A stretch of 64,000 bases of DNA from Candidatus Leptovillus affinis (GTDB taxonomy: Bacteria; Chloroflexota; Anaerolineae; Promineifilales; Promineifilaceae): positions 62,001 through 126,000 of the forward strand of contig JADIYP010000002.1 in assembly GCA_016705235.1 (NCBI GenBank), read 5' to 3'. Positions 15,205 to 23,167 of this stretch are shown here, piece after piece (position 1 is the stretch's first letter; each line of letters starts with the position of its first letter). The notes beneath the pieces were generated by a model. That model did not search any database and was not told the origin of the DNA. It saw only the letters and a program-made list of their open reading frames with translations. The position numbers and the translations under genes were made by a program.

Positions 15205-18200
15205 ATGAAGAGAGATCGTCTCGCCTTTCTCATACTTTCGGCGGCTGTAGGAATGATCGCCGGGCTGCTCATGGTTTTTGCGCCAGCTTACGCCCAACTC
15301 AACACAATCGGCGTTGCGCAGCCGCCAGATTCGCCAACCATCACGCCCATCACCGAAGAGACAGACGGGAAGCTGGACCCCGCGCTAAGCGAAGTCCTCA
15401 CGGCCGTTCCACCGCCACCCACCGCTCGTTACATCATCTACTTACACGCAACCGCCGATCTCAACGCCCTGGAAACCTTGCCCTCTACCGATGACCGCCA
15501 CAATGCCCTGGTGCAAACGCTGCAACAAACGGCCGTCGCTGCCCAGGCTCCGTTACGCGCCAAACTCGCCGCCATGCAAACCGACGGCCGTGTCACCAAC
15601 TTTCAACCCTTGTGGATCATCAACGCCATCGCCGTCACCGGCCAGCCGGAAAGCGTTTACGAAATCGCCCAAGACCCGGCGGTAAAAGAAATTTTACTCG
15701 ACAACGGCCGTCCCCTCACCCCACCACCCACCAACGACGCCGAGGCCCTGCTGACACGCGCCCTGCCAGCCGCCGCCCCCACCGGAGCAATCTCACCGTG
15801 GGGCATCAATAAGATACAGGCCCCTTACGTCTGGCACGCCCTGGGCGTCAGCGGCCAGGGCGTTACCGTGGCCATCATGGATACCGGCGTCGATTGGCAG
15901 CACCCCGATCTGCTGCCCAACTACCGCGGCAATCTGGGCGGCGGCGCATTTAACCATGAAGGCAACTGGTTCAACACCGTTCATCCCACCGACACCGTTC
16001 CCATCGACTGGTATGGCCACGGAACCCATGTCGCCGGCACGGCCGTTGGCCAAAACGGCCTGGGCGTGGCGCCCGGCGCAGCCTGGATCGCCGTTAACAT
16101 CCTGTCCGACGATGGTTTCATTTACGACAGCGCCGTCCACCTGGGCTTTCAATGGCTGCTGGCCCCCGCCGGCGACCCCAGCCTGGCCCCGGACATCATC
16201 AACGGTTCCTGGGGCGGCTCCGGCTGGCTGACAACTTTCTTGCCCGACATCACGGCCGTTCAGGCGGCCGGAATCATCACCATTTTTGCCGCAGGCAACA
16301 ACGGGCCGGAACCGGCCACCATTTTGTCGCCGGCCAGCTTGCCGGGCGTGCTGGCCGTTGGCGCCAGCGACCCGCATGGGCCGCCGTCCTGGTTTTCCTC
16401 GCGCGGCCCCTCCTTGCTAACGTCAGAAACCAAACCGACCCTGATAGCTCCAGGAGCGCGCATTTTATCGGCCATGCCCGGGGGCAGCTATGCCTACCTC
16501 AATGGCACCTCGATGGCCACGCCGCACACAACCGGCGCAGCCGCCTTGCTTTTGTCGGCCAACCCCAGCCTGACCCGCGCCCAACTCACGCGCATCCTCA
16601 CGGAAACGGCCGTTTCCGTGTCGCCCGACGCCCCCAACCCCCTCTCCGGCTGGGGGTTGCTCAATGCCTACGCCGCCGTCAGCACCCAGGCCGCCCATGG
16701 GACGGTGACCGGTCAACTGCGCGACCATGGCGCGCCTCTGGCTGGCGCCGTCGTCACCATTACCACGCCCACGGCCGTGCCTCTAACGTATACCACCGGG
16801 TTAGACGGCCGTTTCACTGCCGCCCTGCGCGCAGGCAGTTACCGGCTGGACATTGCGCCGTTTGGCTTCTACCCAACCGGCAATGGGTATCTGGTAATGC
16901 AAAACGGCCAGACCATAACCCAGGATTTCGATCTGGTACGGCCGTCGTCGGGCAGGCTGGCGCTGTCCATCATCGACGGCGCGGCGCAAACGCCGCTAAC
17001 CGCGACAGTGACCATTTCCGGCACGCCCATCCTATTGACGACAGATTTGCAAGGAGAAACGGCCGTTACCCTGCCCATTGGCCGCTATACCCTGCGCATC
17101 AGCCGCGCCGGCTACGAACCCGCCCATAATGAAGTCACCATCAGCGCCAACACAACCACGAATCTGGCTGTTTATCTTCAGCCCGGCCCCAATATCATGC
17201 TCGTTGACAGCGGGCACTGGTATTACCGCAGCCAGGCGGGATTCTACAAAGCCAGCCTGGATAATCTGGGGTACGCCTACGATTATTGGCCCATTTACTC
17301 CCCATTCACCCCCGGCATCCCTTCCGCACAAGACCTCGCCAATTACGATATCGTCATCTGGTCGGCGCCCGACGATTCACCCGGCTATATCGTGGCTGGC
17401 GAAACCATCACCAACTTCCTGGGAACCGGCGGTTCCATGCTGATCAGCGGGCAAAACGTGGGTTATTACGACGGCGTAGGCATGTTTACCGAAATCTGGT
17501 GGGCAGATCTTTTGCAAGCCCGCTACCGGGGTAAAACGCCCTCCACGCAAATCATTTCCGGGGCAGCAGGCACGGTTTATGAAGGGCTTTCATTGACGCT
17601 AAACGGCGGCAGCAGCGCCAATAATCAGGGCGATGTGGATCAGGTCACACCGGCCCCCAATGCGCTGGCCGACGAGATTTTTTATGGCCCCAACGGTTTG
17701 GCCGAAGGGCTGCAAGCCGACCAATGTCGTGATTATCATCTCACTTATTTGGGTTTTGGCCTGGAAGGCGTAACGCAGCAAGCCGACCGCGATGCCCTGT
17801 TGGCGCAAACATTCGCCTTCTTTCAAACGCCGCCAACTACCTATGGCTTAAATTGGGATCATGCGGCCATCGACGATTTTAGCCCGGCCGACAGCGACCT
17901 GATGTACCCGCTTACGCTGCGCAACCTGAGCGAATCGCTCACGGACACCATTTCCTTACGGCTGGATAATGCGCCGTGGTCGGTGGAGCTTTCAGACAGC
18001 AGTCTGACGATTGGGCCGTGCGAAACGGCCGTTGTCACCCTAACCATGCGCATTCCGGCCGATGCGCCCAAAGATGGCGTGTATGAATGGGGCATTACGG
18101 CCGTTTCGCACAACTCCGCCACCACCAGCGCCACCCTGCCCATCCGCTTTAAAGTACCCGGCGACATCCTGCTGGTAGATGACGACCGCTGGTTTAACCA

Positions 18201-19593
18201 GGAAGCCCTGTACCGTACAGCGCTCACGCAGGCCGGCTTTAATTTCGACGAGTGGACGGTGGGCTGGGATGGCGAAGTGCGCGGCAGTCCACCACAGGCG
18301 CTTTTGGATGCCTATGACTATGTGATCTGGTACACAGGCTACGACTGGTATGAGCCTGTCTCGGACCGCGAAATCGCCCGCCTGACGGCTTATCTGGCCC
18401 AGGGCGGCCGGTTGTTCCTGAGCAGCCAGGACTTTTTAGATGCGCACAGAGCAACGCCGCTTGCCCGCCAATATCTGGGCATCGCCAATTACCGCAGCTC
18501 TATGAAGCCAACGCAAGCCTACCGCGCCGACACCATTCTGCCGCCCGCTGCCGCCGGACCGCTGCCGCTGTCGTTTTACACCTACAACAACAACGGCGAC
18601 GGTCTTGTGCCCAATGCCAGCGCCGAGCCGTTTTTGTGGCAGGAGCAAGGCATGGCTGCCGGTGTGGCCGCCCAGGGTTTAGATACGTTGATGGGGGATG
18701 GGGAACGGCCGTATCGCGCCATTTTCTGGTGCATTCCTTTTGAACAAACGCCTGTCACCCTCCAACCGGCCATCATGAACGGCATCATGGGCTGGCTGAG
18801 CGACCTCGGCGACTCCACTTTTACAGTCGACAAGCCGGTCAACCTGCCCGACGAAACACGCACCTACACCATTACCTTGCGCAATTTCGCCCCCAACCAG
18901 CCCAATCAGGTAACCATCACCAACACCCTACCCGCCGACCTGCGCCTTCTGGAAGACACCATTACCGGCGACGCCAGATTTGTGCCCGAAACAAATGCCC
19001 TACTCTGGCGCGGCGAATTGGCCGGCGGCGCGGTGTATACCATTACCTATCAGGCGCAAGTAGCCGGCGGGCTAAAACCGGGCACGCGCATAAACAATTT
19101 TCTGGAAGTTACCCACACTCGCCCAGAGGCAAATGAGGTCATGAGCTTTAACCGCATCGCCTCCGTTCAGTCAGATACGTCCGACTTGTCTCCATCGCAT
19201 TTGGATGTGCAAATGGCGACAATTGGGCACAGGCAATATGTCACCTATACGCTCACCCTGGCTAATGTTGGGTCCATTGCGGCGTCGGGGACAACGGCCG
19301 TTCTCCGCTACCCCACCAGCCTGACAGCCATCACCTATACCCTCAGCATTTCATCCGGCACGGTAACAATGTCCAGAGGGGCACTGACCTGGGACGGGTC
19401 GATACCGCCCAATCAAGAGATGACGATCACGCTGCAAACGCGCCGCGTTACCCAACTGACCGGCGGCAATTGGCTGACGGCCGTGGCCTACATCCACCAG
19501 GCGCAATCGGGAGACGACACGGCCGTGCGCGCCCAAATCAGCTACCTGCCACCTTATCAAACCTTTCTGCCAATTATTGCCATCCGCCCATAG
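15205..19593 (+). CDS. Large secreted S8 (subtilisin-like) serine protease with beta-rich C-terminal modules
   Basis: 1462 residues. A signal peptide (1-30, ending APAYAQ) is followed by an I9-type propeptide (about 73-165). The S8 catalytic set is complete: Asp226 in 'VAIMDTGVDW', His272 in 'GHGTHVAGTA', and Ser436 in 'LNGTSMATPH', with an oxyanion Asn near 365 (AAGNNG). Two carboxypeptidase-regulatory-like modules follow (about 500-655), then two domains containing 'ILLVDDDRWFN'-type starts, and a C-terminal 'LPDETRTYTITLRNF' DUF11-like repeat region. The protein ends in FLPIIAIRP, the tag also seen in other secreted proteins here. It should be an extracellular protease. At least sixteen ACGGCCGT motifs lie in the gene. 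Confidence 0.93.
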   Translation: MKRDRLAFLILSAAVGMIAGLLMVFAPAYAQLNTIGVAQPPDSPTITPITEETDGKLDPALSEVLTAVPPPPTARYIIYLHATADLNALETLPSTDDRHNALVQTLQQTAVAAQAPLRAKLAAMQTDGRVTNFQPLWIINAIAVTGQPESVYEIAQDPAVKEILLDNGRPLTPPPTNDAEALLTRALPAAAPTGAISPWGINKIQAPYVWHALGVSGQGVTVAIMDTGVDWQHPDLLPNYRGNLGGGAFNHEGNWFNTVHPTDTVPIDWYGHGTHVAGTAVGQNGLGVAPGAAWIAVNILSDDGFIYDSAVHLGFQWLLAPAGDPSLAPDIINGSWGGSGWLTTFLPDITAVQAAGIITIFAAGNNGPEPATILSPASLPGVLAVGASDPHGPPSWFSSRGPSLLTSETKPTLIAPGARILSAMPGGSYAYLNGTSMATPHTTGAAALLLSANPSLTRAQLTRILTETAVSVSPDAPNPLSGWGLLNAYAAVSTQAAHGTVTGQLRDHGAPLAGAVVTITTPTAVPLTYTTGLDGRFTAALRAGSYRLDIAPFGFYPTGNGYLVMQNGQTITQDFDLVRPSSGRLALSIIDGAAQTPLTATVTISGTPILLTTDLQGETAVTLPIGRYTLRISRAGYEPAHNEVTISANTTTNLAVYLQPGPNIMLVDSGHWYYRSQAGFYKASLDNLGYAYDYWPIYSPFTPGIPSAQDLANYDIVIWSAPDDSPGYIVAGETITNFLGTGGSMLISGQNVGYYDGVGMFTEIWWADLLQARYRGKTPSTQIISGAAGTVYEGLSLTLNGGSSANNQGDVDQVTPAPNALADEIFYGPNGLAEGLQADQCRDYHLTYLGFGLEGVTQQADRDALLAQTFAFFQTPPTTYGLNWDHAAIDDFSPADSDLMYPLTLRNLSESLTDTISLRLDNAPWSVELSDSSLTIGPCETAVVTLTMRIPADAPKDGVYEWGITAVSHNSATTSATLPIRFKVPGDILLVDDDRWFNQEALYRTALTQAGFNFDEWTVGWDGEVRGSPPQALLDAYDYVIWYTGYDWYEPVSDREIARLTAYLAQGGRLFLSSQDFLDAHRATPLARQYLGIANYRSSMKPTQAYRADTILPPAAAGPLPLSFYTYNNNGDGLVPNASAEPFLWQEQGMAAGVAAQGLDTLMGDGERPYRAIFWCIPFEQTPVTLQPAIMNGIMGWLSDLGDSTFTVDKPVNLPDETRTYTITLRNFAPNQPNQVTITNTLPADLRLLEDTITGDARFVPETNALLWRGELAGGAVYTITYQAQVAGGLKPGTRINNFLEVTHTRPEANEVMSFNRIASVQSDTSDLSPSHLDVQMATIGHRQYVTYTLTLANVGSIAASGTTAVLRYPTSLTAITYTLSISSGTVTMSRGALTWDGSIPPNQEMTITLQTRRVTQLTGGNWLTAVAYIHQAQSGDDTAVRAQISYLPPYQTFLPIIAIRP

Positions 19594-19637
19594 AATCGGT
19601 ATCATCAACGGCACTTGCAGTAACAAAGGAAGAGTCA

Positions 19638-20024
19638 ATGGGAAAAAGCCAGAAGCCAAAAATACATGTCGTTTACGTCGAAGATGAACCCAGCATCGCC
19701 CAATTACTGGTCAGTGGGCTGGGCCTTTTTGGCATTGTAGTACATCCGGTATTTATGAGCGCCGAAGCGCTGCTCGAAAGAACCGACCGCGATGAGTTTC
19801 AGCGCGCCGATTTGTTTTTCTTTGATATTCGGCTGCCGCGCATGACCGGATTGGATCTGGCGCGAGAACTACGCGCGCGGGGAGAGCAACGGCCGTTTGT
19901 CCTCGTCAGCGCCTGGCCCTCGCCACCCAAAAACGAACTAGAAGCCATCCACGCGCGGTTTCTCCCCAAACCCTTCGACTTCCCCGATGTCGTCCAGACC
20001 ATCCAGGACCTCATGGAAAATTAG
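19638..20024 (+). CDS. Single-domain response regulator (receiver)
   Basis: 128 residues from the ATG at 19638, which has AAAGGAAGA just upstream; the open frame reaches back to 19470 inside the protease gene, which is not credible. Receiver features: acidic pair in 'VVYVEDEPS', phospho-acceptor Asp63 in 'FFFDIRLPRM', Ser91 in the conserved Thr/Ser position (LVSAWP) and Lys111 in FLPKPF. There is no output domain, so it should pass phosphate or signal to a protein partner. It lies 44 bases after the protease and 35 bases before the YbaK gene; its cognate kinase may be encoded in the block starting at 22304. Confidence 0.88.
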   Translation: MGKSQKPKIHVVYVEDEPSIAQLLVSGLGLFGIVVHPVFMSAEALLERTDRDEFQRADLFFFDIRLPRMTGLDLARELRARGEQRPFVLVSAWPSPPKNELEAIHARFLPKPFDFPDVVQTIQDLMEN

Positions 20025-20059
20025 CGAACCCAACCACCCAAGCTGGAGGAACTCACCTC

Positions 20060-20548
20060 ATGGCAAAAGGCCAACAGAACCGCTCCCCTCTGCCCAAACT
20101 TGTGCAATACGCATTAGAAAATGTCCCCCACGAGGTTACGACATTCCCCAACACCATGCGCGACGCGGAAGAAATTGCCGCTCTACTCGATTTGCCGCCA
20201 GCCCAACTCTTCAAAACATTGGTCGTGCTGCGCCCAGGCAAAGGCAAACCCCTCCTCGTCATGATTCCGGCCAACCAACAGCTCGATCTGAAAAAAGTAG
20301 CCCAGGCGGCAGGTGAAAAAAAGCTCACCATGGCCGCCCACGCCGAAGCAGAAGCCATCACCCGCCTGCAGGTTGGCGGAATTTCCGCCCTCGCGCTGCT
20401 CAATCGCGGCTTCGACATCTTCATCGACGATTCCGCGTTAGCCTTCGAACAGATTTACGTCAGCGGCGGGCAGCGCGGCTTAGACGTGAAAATCAAGACA
20501 ACGGACCTCATCCACATCACCAACGCGCGCCCAATCGCCGCGACCTGA
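20060..20548 (+). CDS. ybaK: YbaK/EbsC-type Cys-tRNA(Pro) deacylase
   Basis: 162 residues, normal family length. The fold is recognisable from 'VPHEVTTFPNTMRDAEEIAA', 'LFKTLVVLRPGKGKPLLVMI', the invariant Lys of the KTLV segment, and the G-G-I-S loop 'RLQVGGISALALLNRGFDIF' (about residues 100-119). YbaK proteins hydrolyse Cys-tRNA(Pro) formed by prolyl-tRNA synthetase, a cytosolic proofreading step in trans. A strong GGAGG site lies ten bases before the ATG. Likely co-transcribed with the receiver gene upstream; no functional link between the two is obvious. Confidence 0.88.
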   Translation: MAKGQQNRSPLPKLVQYALENVPHEVTTFPNTMRDAEEIAALLDLPPAQLFKTLVVLRPGKGKPLLVMIPANQQLDLKKVAQAAGEKKLTMAAHAEAEAITRLQVGGISALALLNRGFDIFIDDSALAFEQIYVSGGQRGLDVKIKTTDLIHITNARPIAAT

Positions 20549-20679
20549 TGCGGCGGCGGGTTTTTGGGCAATTTTGAGAACACGTCCCGGTTTGTTTTTC
20601 GACTGGCGGACGAGTAGGTTAAACTTCTTCTAAAGCTGGCGCAAGATATCAGCAAACATACGGAGAACAACAGAGCAAC

Positions 20680-22143
20680 ATGGAAATAAAAACGCCTGAT
20701 TGGGTGAAGGATGCCATTTTTTACCAGATTTTCCCTGACCGATTTGCGCGAAGCAGTGCGCCGGCGGCGGGAAACGGCCGTTTCCTACCCCCACAAAATT
20801 TCCAACCCTGGGGCACGCCGCCCACCGTAAAAGGTTTTCAGGGCGGCGATCTGATCGGCGCGCGCGAAAAGCTGCCCTATCTGGCCGAATTAGGCGTCAA
20901 CGCCATTTACCTGAACCCCATTTTCGCCTCCGCCTCCAACCATCGTTACCACACCTTCGACTATTTCCAGGTCGATCCGCTGCTGGGCGGCAATGAGGCG
21001 CTGCAAGACTTTTTAACCGATGCCCACGCTTTAGGCATGAAGGTGATTTTGGATGGGGTGTTTAATCACGCCAGCCGGGGATTTTTCCAGTTCAACCACC
21101 TGCTGGAATGCGGGCCGGATTCGCCCTACACAGACTGGTTTCACGTCCATAAATGGCCCTTAAACGCTTATGACGACGGCGCAGCGCCTAATTATGAAGC
21201 GTGGTGGAACATTCCTTCCCTGCCAAAATTTAACACCGAGACCACGGCCGTGCGTGAATTTCTCTTCAACGCAGCCGCCTATTGGCTGGAACAAGGCATC
21301 GACGGCTGGCGGCTGGATGTGCCCAACGAAATCGACGACGATTCGTTCTGGCAAGAATTTCGCCGCCGCTGCCATGCGGTAAACCCGGAAGCCTACATTG
21401 TGGGTGAACTTTGGCAGGACGCCCGGCGCTGGCTGCAAGGCGACCAGTTCGACGCGCAGATGAACTATCAGTTTACCCGTCTGGCCTATGGCTTTTTACT
21501 GGGCAAGGCCATGGACCAATCGGAAGCGCAGCATACGGGCTACGGCCGTATGCGCCCGCTCAGCGCGCCCCGTTTTGCCGCAGAATTAGATTCCCTGTTC
21601 AACCAGACCTACCACCGCGAAATTGTCCTGGCGCAAATGAACATGCTCGGCAGCCATGACACCCCACGCGTGTTAACTGTCGCCGCCGGAGACAAAACGG
21701 CCGTACACCTCCTCTTCCTGCTGCAAATGACCGCGCCCGGCGCGCCCAACGTGTATTATGGCGACGAAATCGGTCTGCCCGGCGGCGGCGACCCGGACTG
21801 CCGCCGCGCATTTCCCTGGCAAGAGCCGGCCCAATGGGACACAGACTTGCACACAAACGTAAAGCAGTTGATTGCCTTGCGGCATGAAAAACCAGCCCTG
21901 CGGCGTGGCAATTTTAAGATTCTGGCCGCCGACCGGGGCGTGGCGGTTTATCAAAGGCAGCATGAAGGGCAAACGGCCGTTATCGCCATCAACGCCTCCC
22001 ACCGCCGCCGCACAGTAACCATTCCGGCCCAGTTTACCGGCAGCCTGCCGGAACAATTGGCCGCCGCCGGGTCCGATGAGCCGTTGGCAGCAGGAGCGAG
22101 TGTGCAGATAAACGGCCGTTCAGCGCGCATTTGGGCAGACTAA
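20680..22143 (+). CDS. GH13 alpha-amylase family enzyme (cyclomaltodextrinase/neopullulanase-like)
   Basis: 487 residues with the full GH13 barrel: region I 'DGVFNH' (125-130), nucleophile Asp213 in 'GWRLDVPNEI', acid/base Glu243 in 'YIVGELWQDA', and Asp327 in 'MLGSHDTPRV'. The opening 'WVKDAIFYQIFPDRFARS' and the MPNEI-like 'VPNEI' after the nucleophile match cyclomaltodextrinase-type neopullulanases. It has no signal peptide and no N-terminal starch-binding domain, so it is probably a cytosolic enzyme for malto-oligosaccharides or cyclodextrins. GGAG lies before the ATG. It is 130 bases after ybaK and followed by the signalling block. Confidence 0.93.
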   Translation: MEIKTPDWVKDAIFYQIFPDRFARSSAPAAGNGRFLPPQNFQPWGTPPTVKGFQGGDLIGAREKLPYLAELGVNAIYLNPIFASASNHRYHTFDYFQVDPLLGGNEALQDFLTDAHALGMKVILDGVFNHASRGFFQFNHLLECGPDSPYTDWFHVHKWPLNAYDDGAAPNYEAWWNIPSLPKFNTETTAVREFLFNAAAYWLEQGIDGWRLDVPNEIDDDSFWQEFRRRCHAVNPEAYIVGELWQDARRWLQGDQFDAQMNYQFTRLAYGFLLGKAMDQSEAQHTGYGRMRPLSAPRFAAELDSLFNQTYHREIVLAQMNMLGSHDTPRVLTVAAGDKTAVHLLFLLQMTAPGAPNVYYGDEIGLPGGGDPDCRRAFPWQEPAQWDTDLHTNVKQLIALRHEKPALRRGNFKILAADRGVAVYQRQHEGQTAVIAINASHRRRTVTIPAQFTGSLPEQLAAAGSDEPLAAGASVQINGRSARIWAD

Positions 22144-22303
22144 CAAATCTCCACAAATATCAACCAGCCCGACGCATTTTTCTGTTAGCATCTGCTATAG
22201 GCGCAAAATAAGCTTTTTTCGCAACCTTAACGGCGCGGCAACCAGAATCAAGTACACTATTATGTGGTATAAACCATCATACTAGCTATTTATCGAATTC
22301 ATT

Positions 22304-22729
22304 ATGGGAAAAGATGGCCGACCTGACACGGCACAGGTAACACAAACGCCAACCATACTCTACATCGAAGACAACCTTGACAACCAAAAACTTGTCATGC
22401 GTGTCCTTCAGGCTGCCGGTTACACAGTCCATGGCGCGTCAGACGGTCCGTCCGGATTCACCTATCTACAAACCCATACCCCAGACCTCATTCTGATGGA
22501 CATTCACTTACCCGGAATGGACGGCTTCACAATGACCCGCCAACTGCGGCAGAACGAACAATTTGCATACACGCCCATCATCACTCTTACCGCCAACGTA
22601 ACCCAAGAAGATCAACAACGCAGCCGAGAGGCCGGTTCCAACGGCTTCATCCAAAAACCGATCAATGTCGATAGTTTGCCTGATCAAATCCAGGCATTCC
22701 TGGCCAGTAGTAAACGAGAAACCCCATGA
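22304..22729 (+). CDS. Single-domain response regulator (receiver), first gene of the signalling block
   Basis: 141 residues; a 16-residue tail precedes a complete receiver: 'ILYIEDN' acidic pair, phospho-acceptor Asp66 in 'LILMDIHLPGMDG', conserved Thr in 'IITLTAN', and Lys in 'FIQKPI'. The wording is the DivK/CheY-like type that often accompanies hybrid kinases. No DNA-binding or enzymatic output is attached. Its stop overlaps the next start (ATGA), which opens a chain of tightly spaced genes. Neither a ribosome site nor a convincing promoter is obvious upstream, where 160 bases separate it from the GH13 gene. Confidence 0.9.
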   Translation: MGKDGRPDTAQVTQTPTILYIEDNLDNQKLVMRVLQAAGYTVHGASDGPSGFTYLQTHTPDLILMDIHLPGMDGFTMTRQLRQNEQFAYTPIITLTANVTQEDQQRSREAGSNGFIQKPINVDSLPDQIQAFLASSKRETP

Positions 22730-23166
22730 ACAAGCCGCTTTCCAATACAAGATATCCCGCCAATCCTACCGATGCCCATATTTTGGTCGTTGAAGACAAT
22801 GTATCCAACTTCGTTCTGATTGCCCGCCTGCTTGCCTTTATGGGGGTGCAAAAATGCGAATGGAAAACCACCGGTTGGGGCGTGGTGGATTTTGCCAATA
22901 CCATGCCGCGCGTCGACCTGATTTTAATGGATTTACACCTGCCGCACGAAGATGGGTATGAAGCCCTGCGACAAATTCGCGCCGACAGCAATCTCCGAGA
23001 CACTCTGGTCGTTGTCGTTACTGCCTATGGCAGCAGTGAAGAAATGAAAAAAGCCAGGGAAGCGGGATTTGACGGTTTTTTGGTTAAGCCGCTAGATGCC
23101 GACCAATTTCCTGAACAGATCAGGAAAATTTTAGGTGGTGAAGAAATCTGGGATTTGGGCATTTAG
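22726..23166 (+). CDS. Single-domain response regulator (receiver)
   Basis: 146 residues. The receiver carries 'ILVVEDNVSN', phospho-acceptor Asp69 in 'LILMDLHLPHEDG', Thr in 'VVVVTAYG' and Lys in 'FLVKPLDA'. The start overlaps the preceding gene by four bases. It is a second stand-alone receiver in the same operon, so phosphate could be shuttled between the two kinases further down; this is inference from arrangement. Cys44 and Trp46/Trp51 in the helix-alpha2 region make it distinct from the first receiver rather than a recent duplicate. Confidence 0.9.
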   Translation: MNKPLSNTRYPANPTDAHILVVEDNVSNFVLIARLLAFMGVQKCEWKTTGWGVVDFANTMPRVDLILMDLHLPHEDGYEALRQIRADSNLRDTLVVVVTAYGSSEEMKKAREAGFDGFLVKPLDADQFPEQIRKILGGEEIWDLGI

Positions 23167-23167
23167 T

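Noticed and set aside
16152..17129. 325-codon frame inside the S8 protease gene
   Set aside because: Arg/Pro/His-rich alternate frame of a clearly coding sequence that has its catalytic residues in the other frame.
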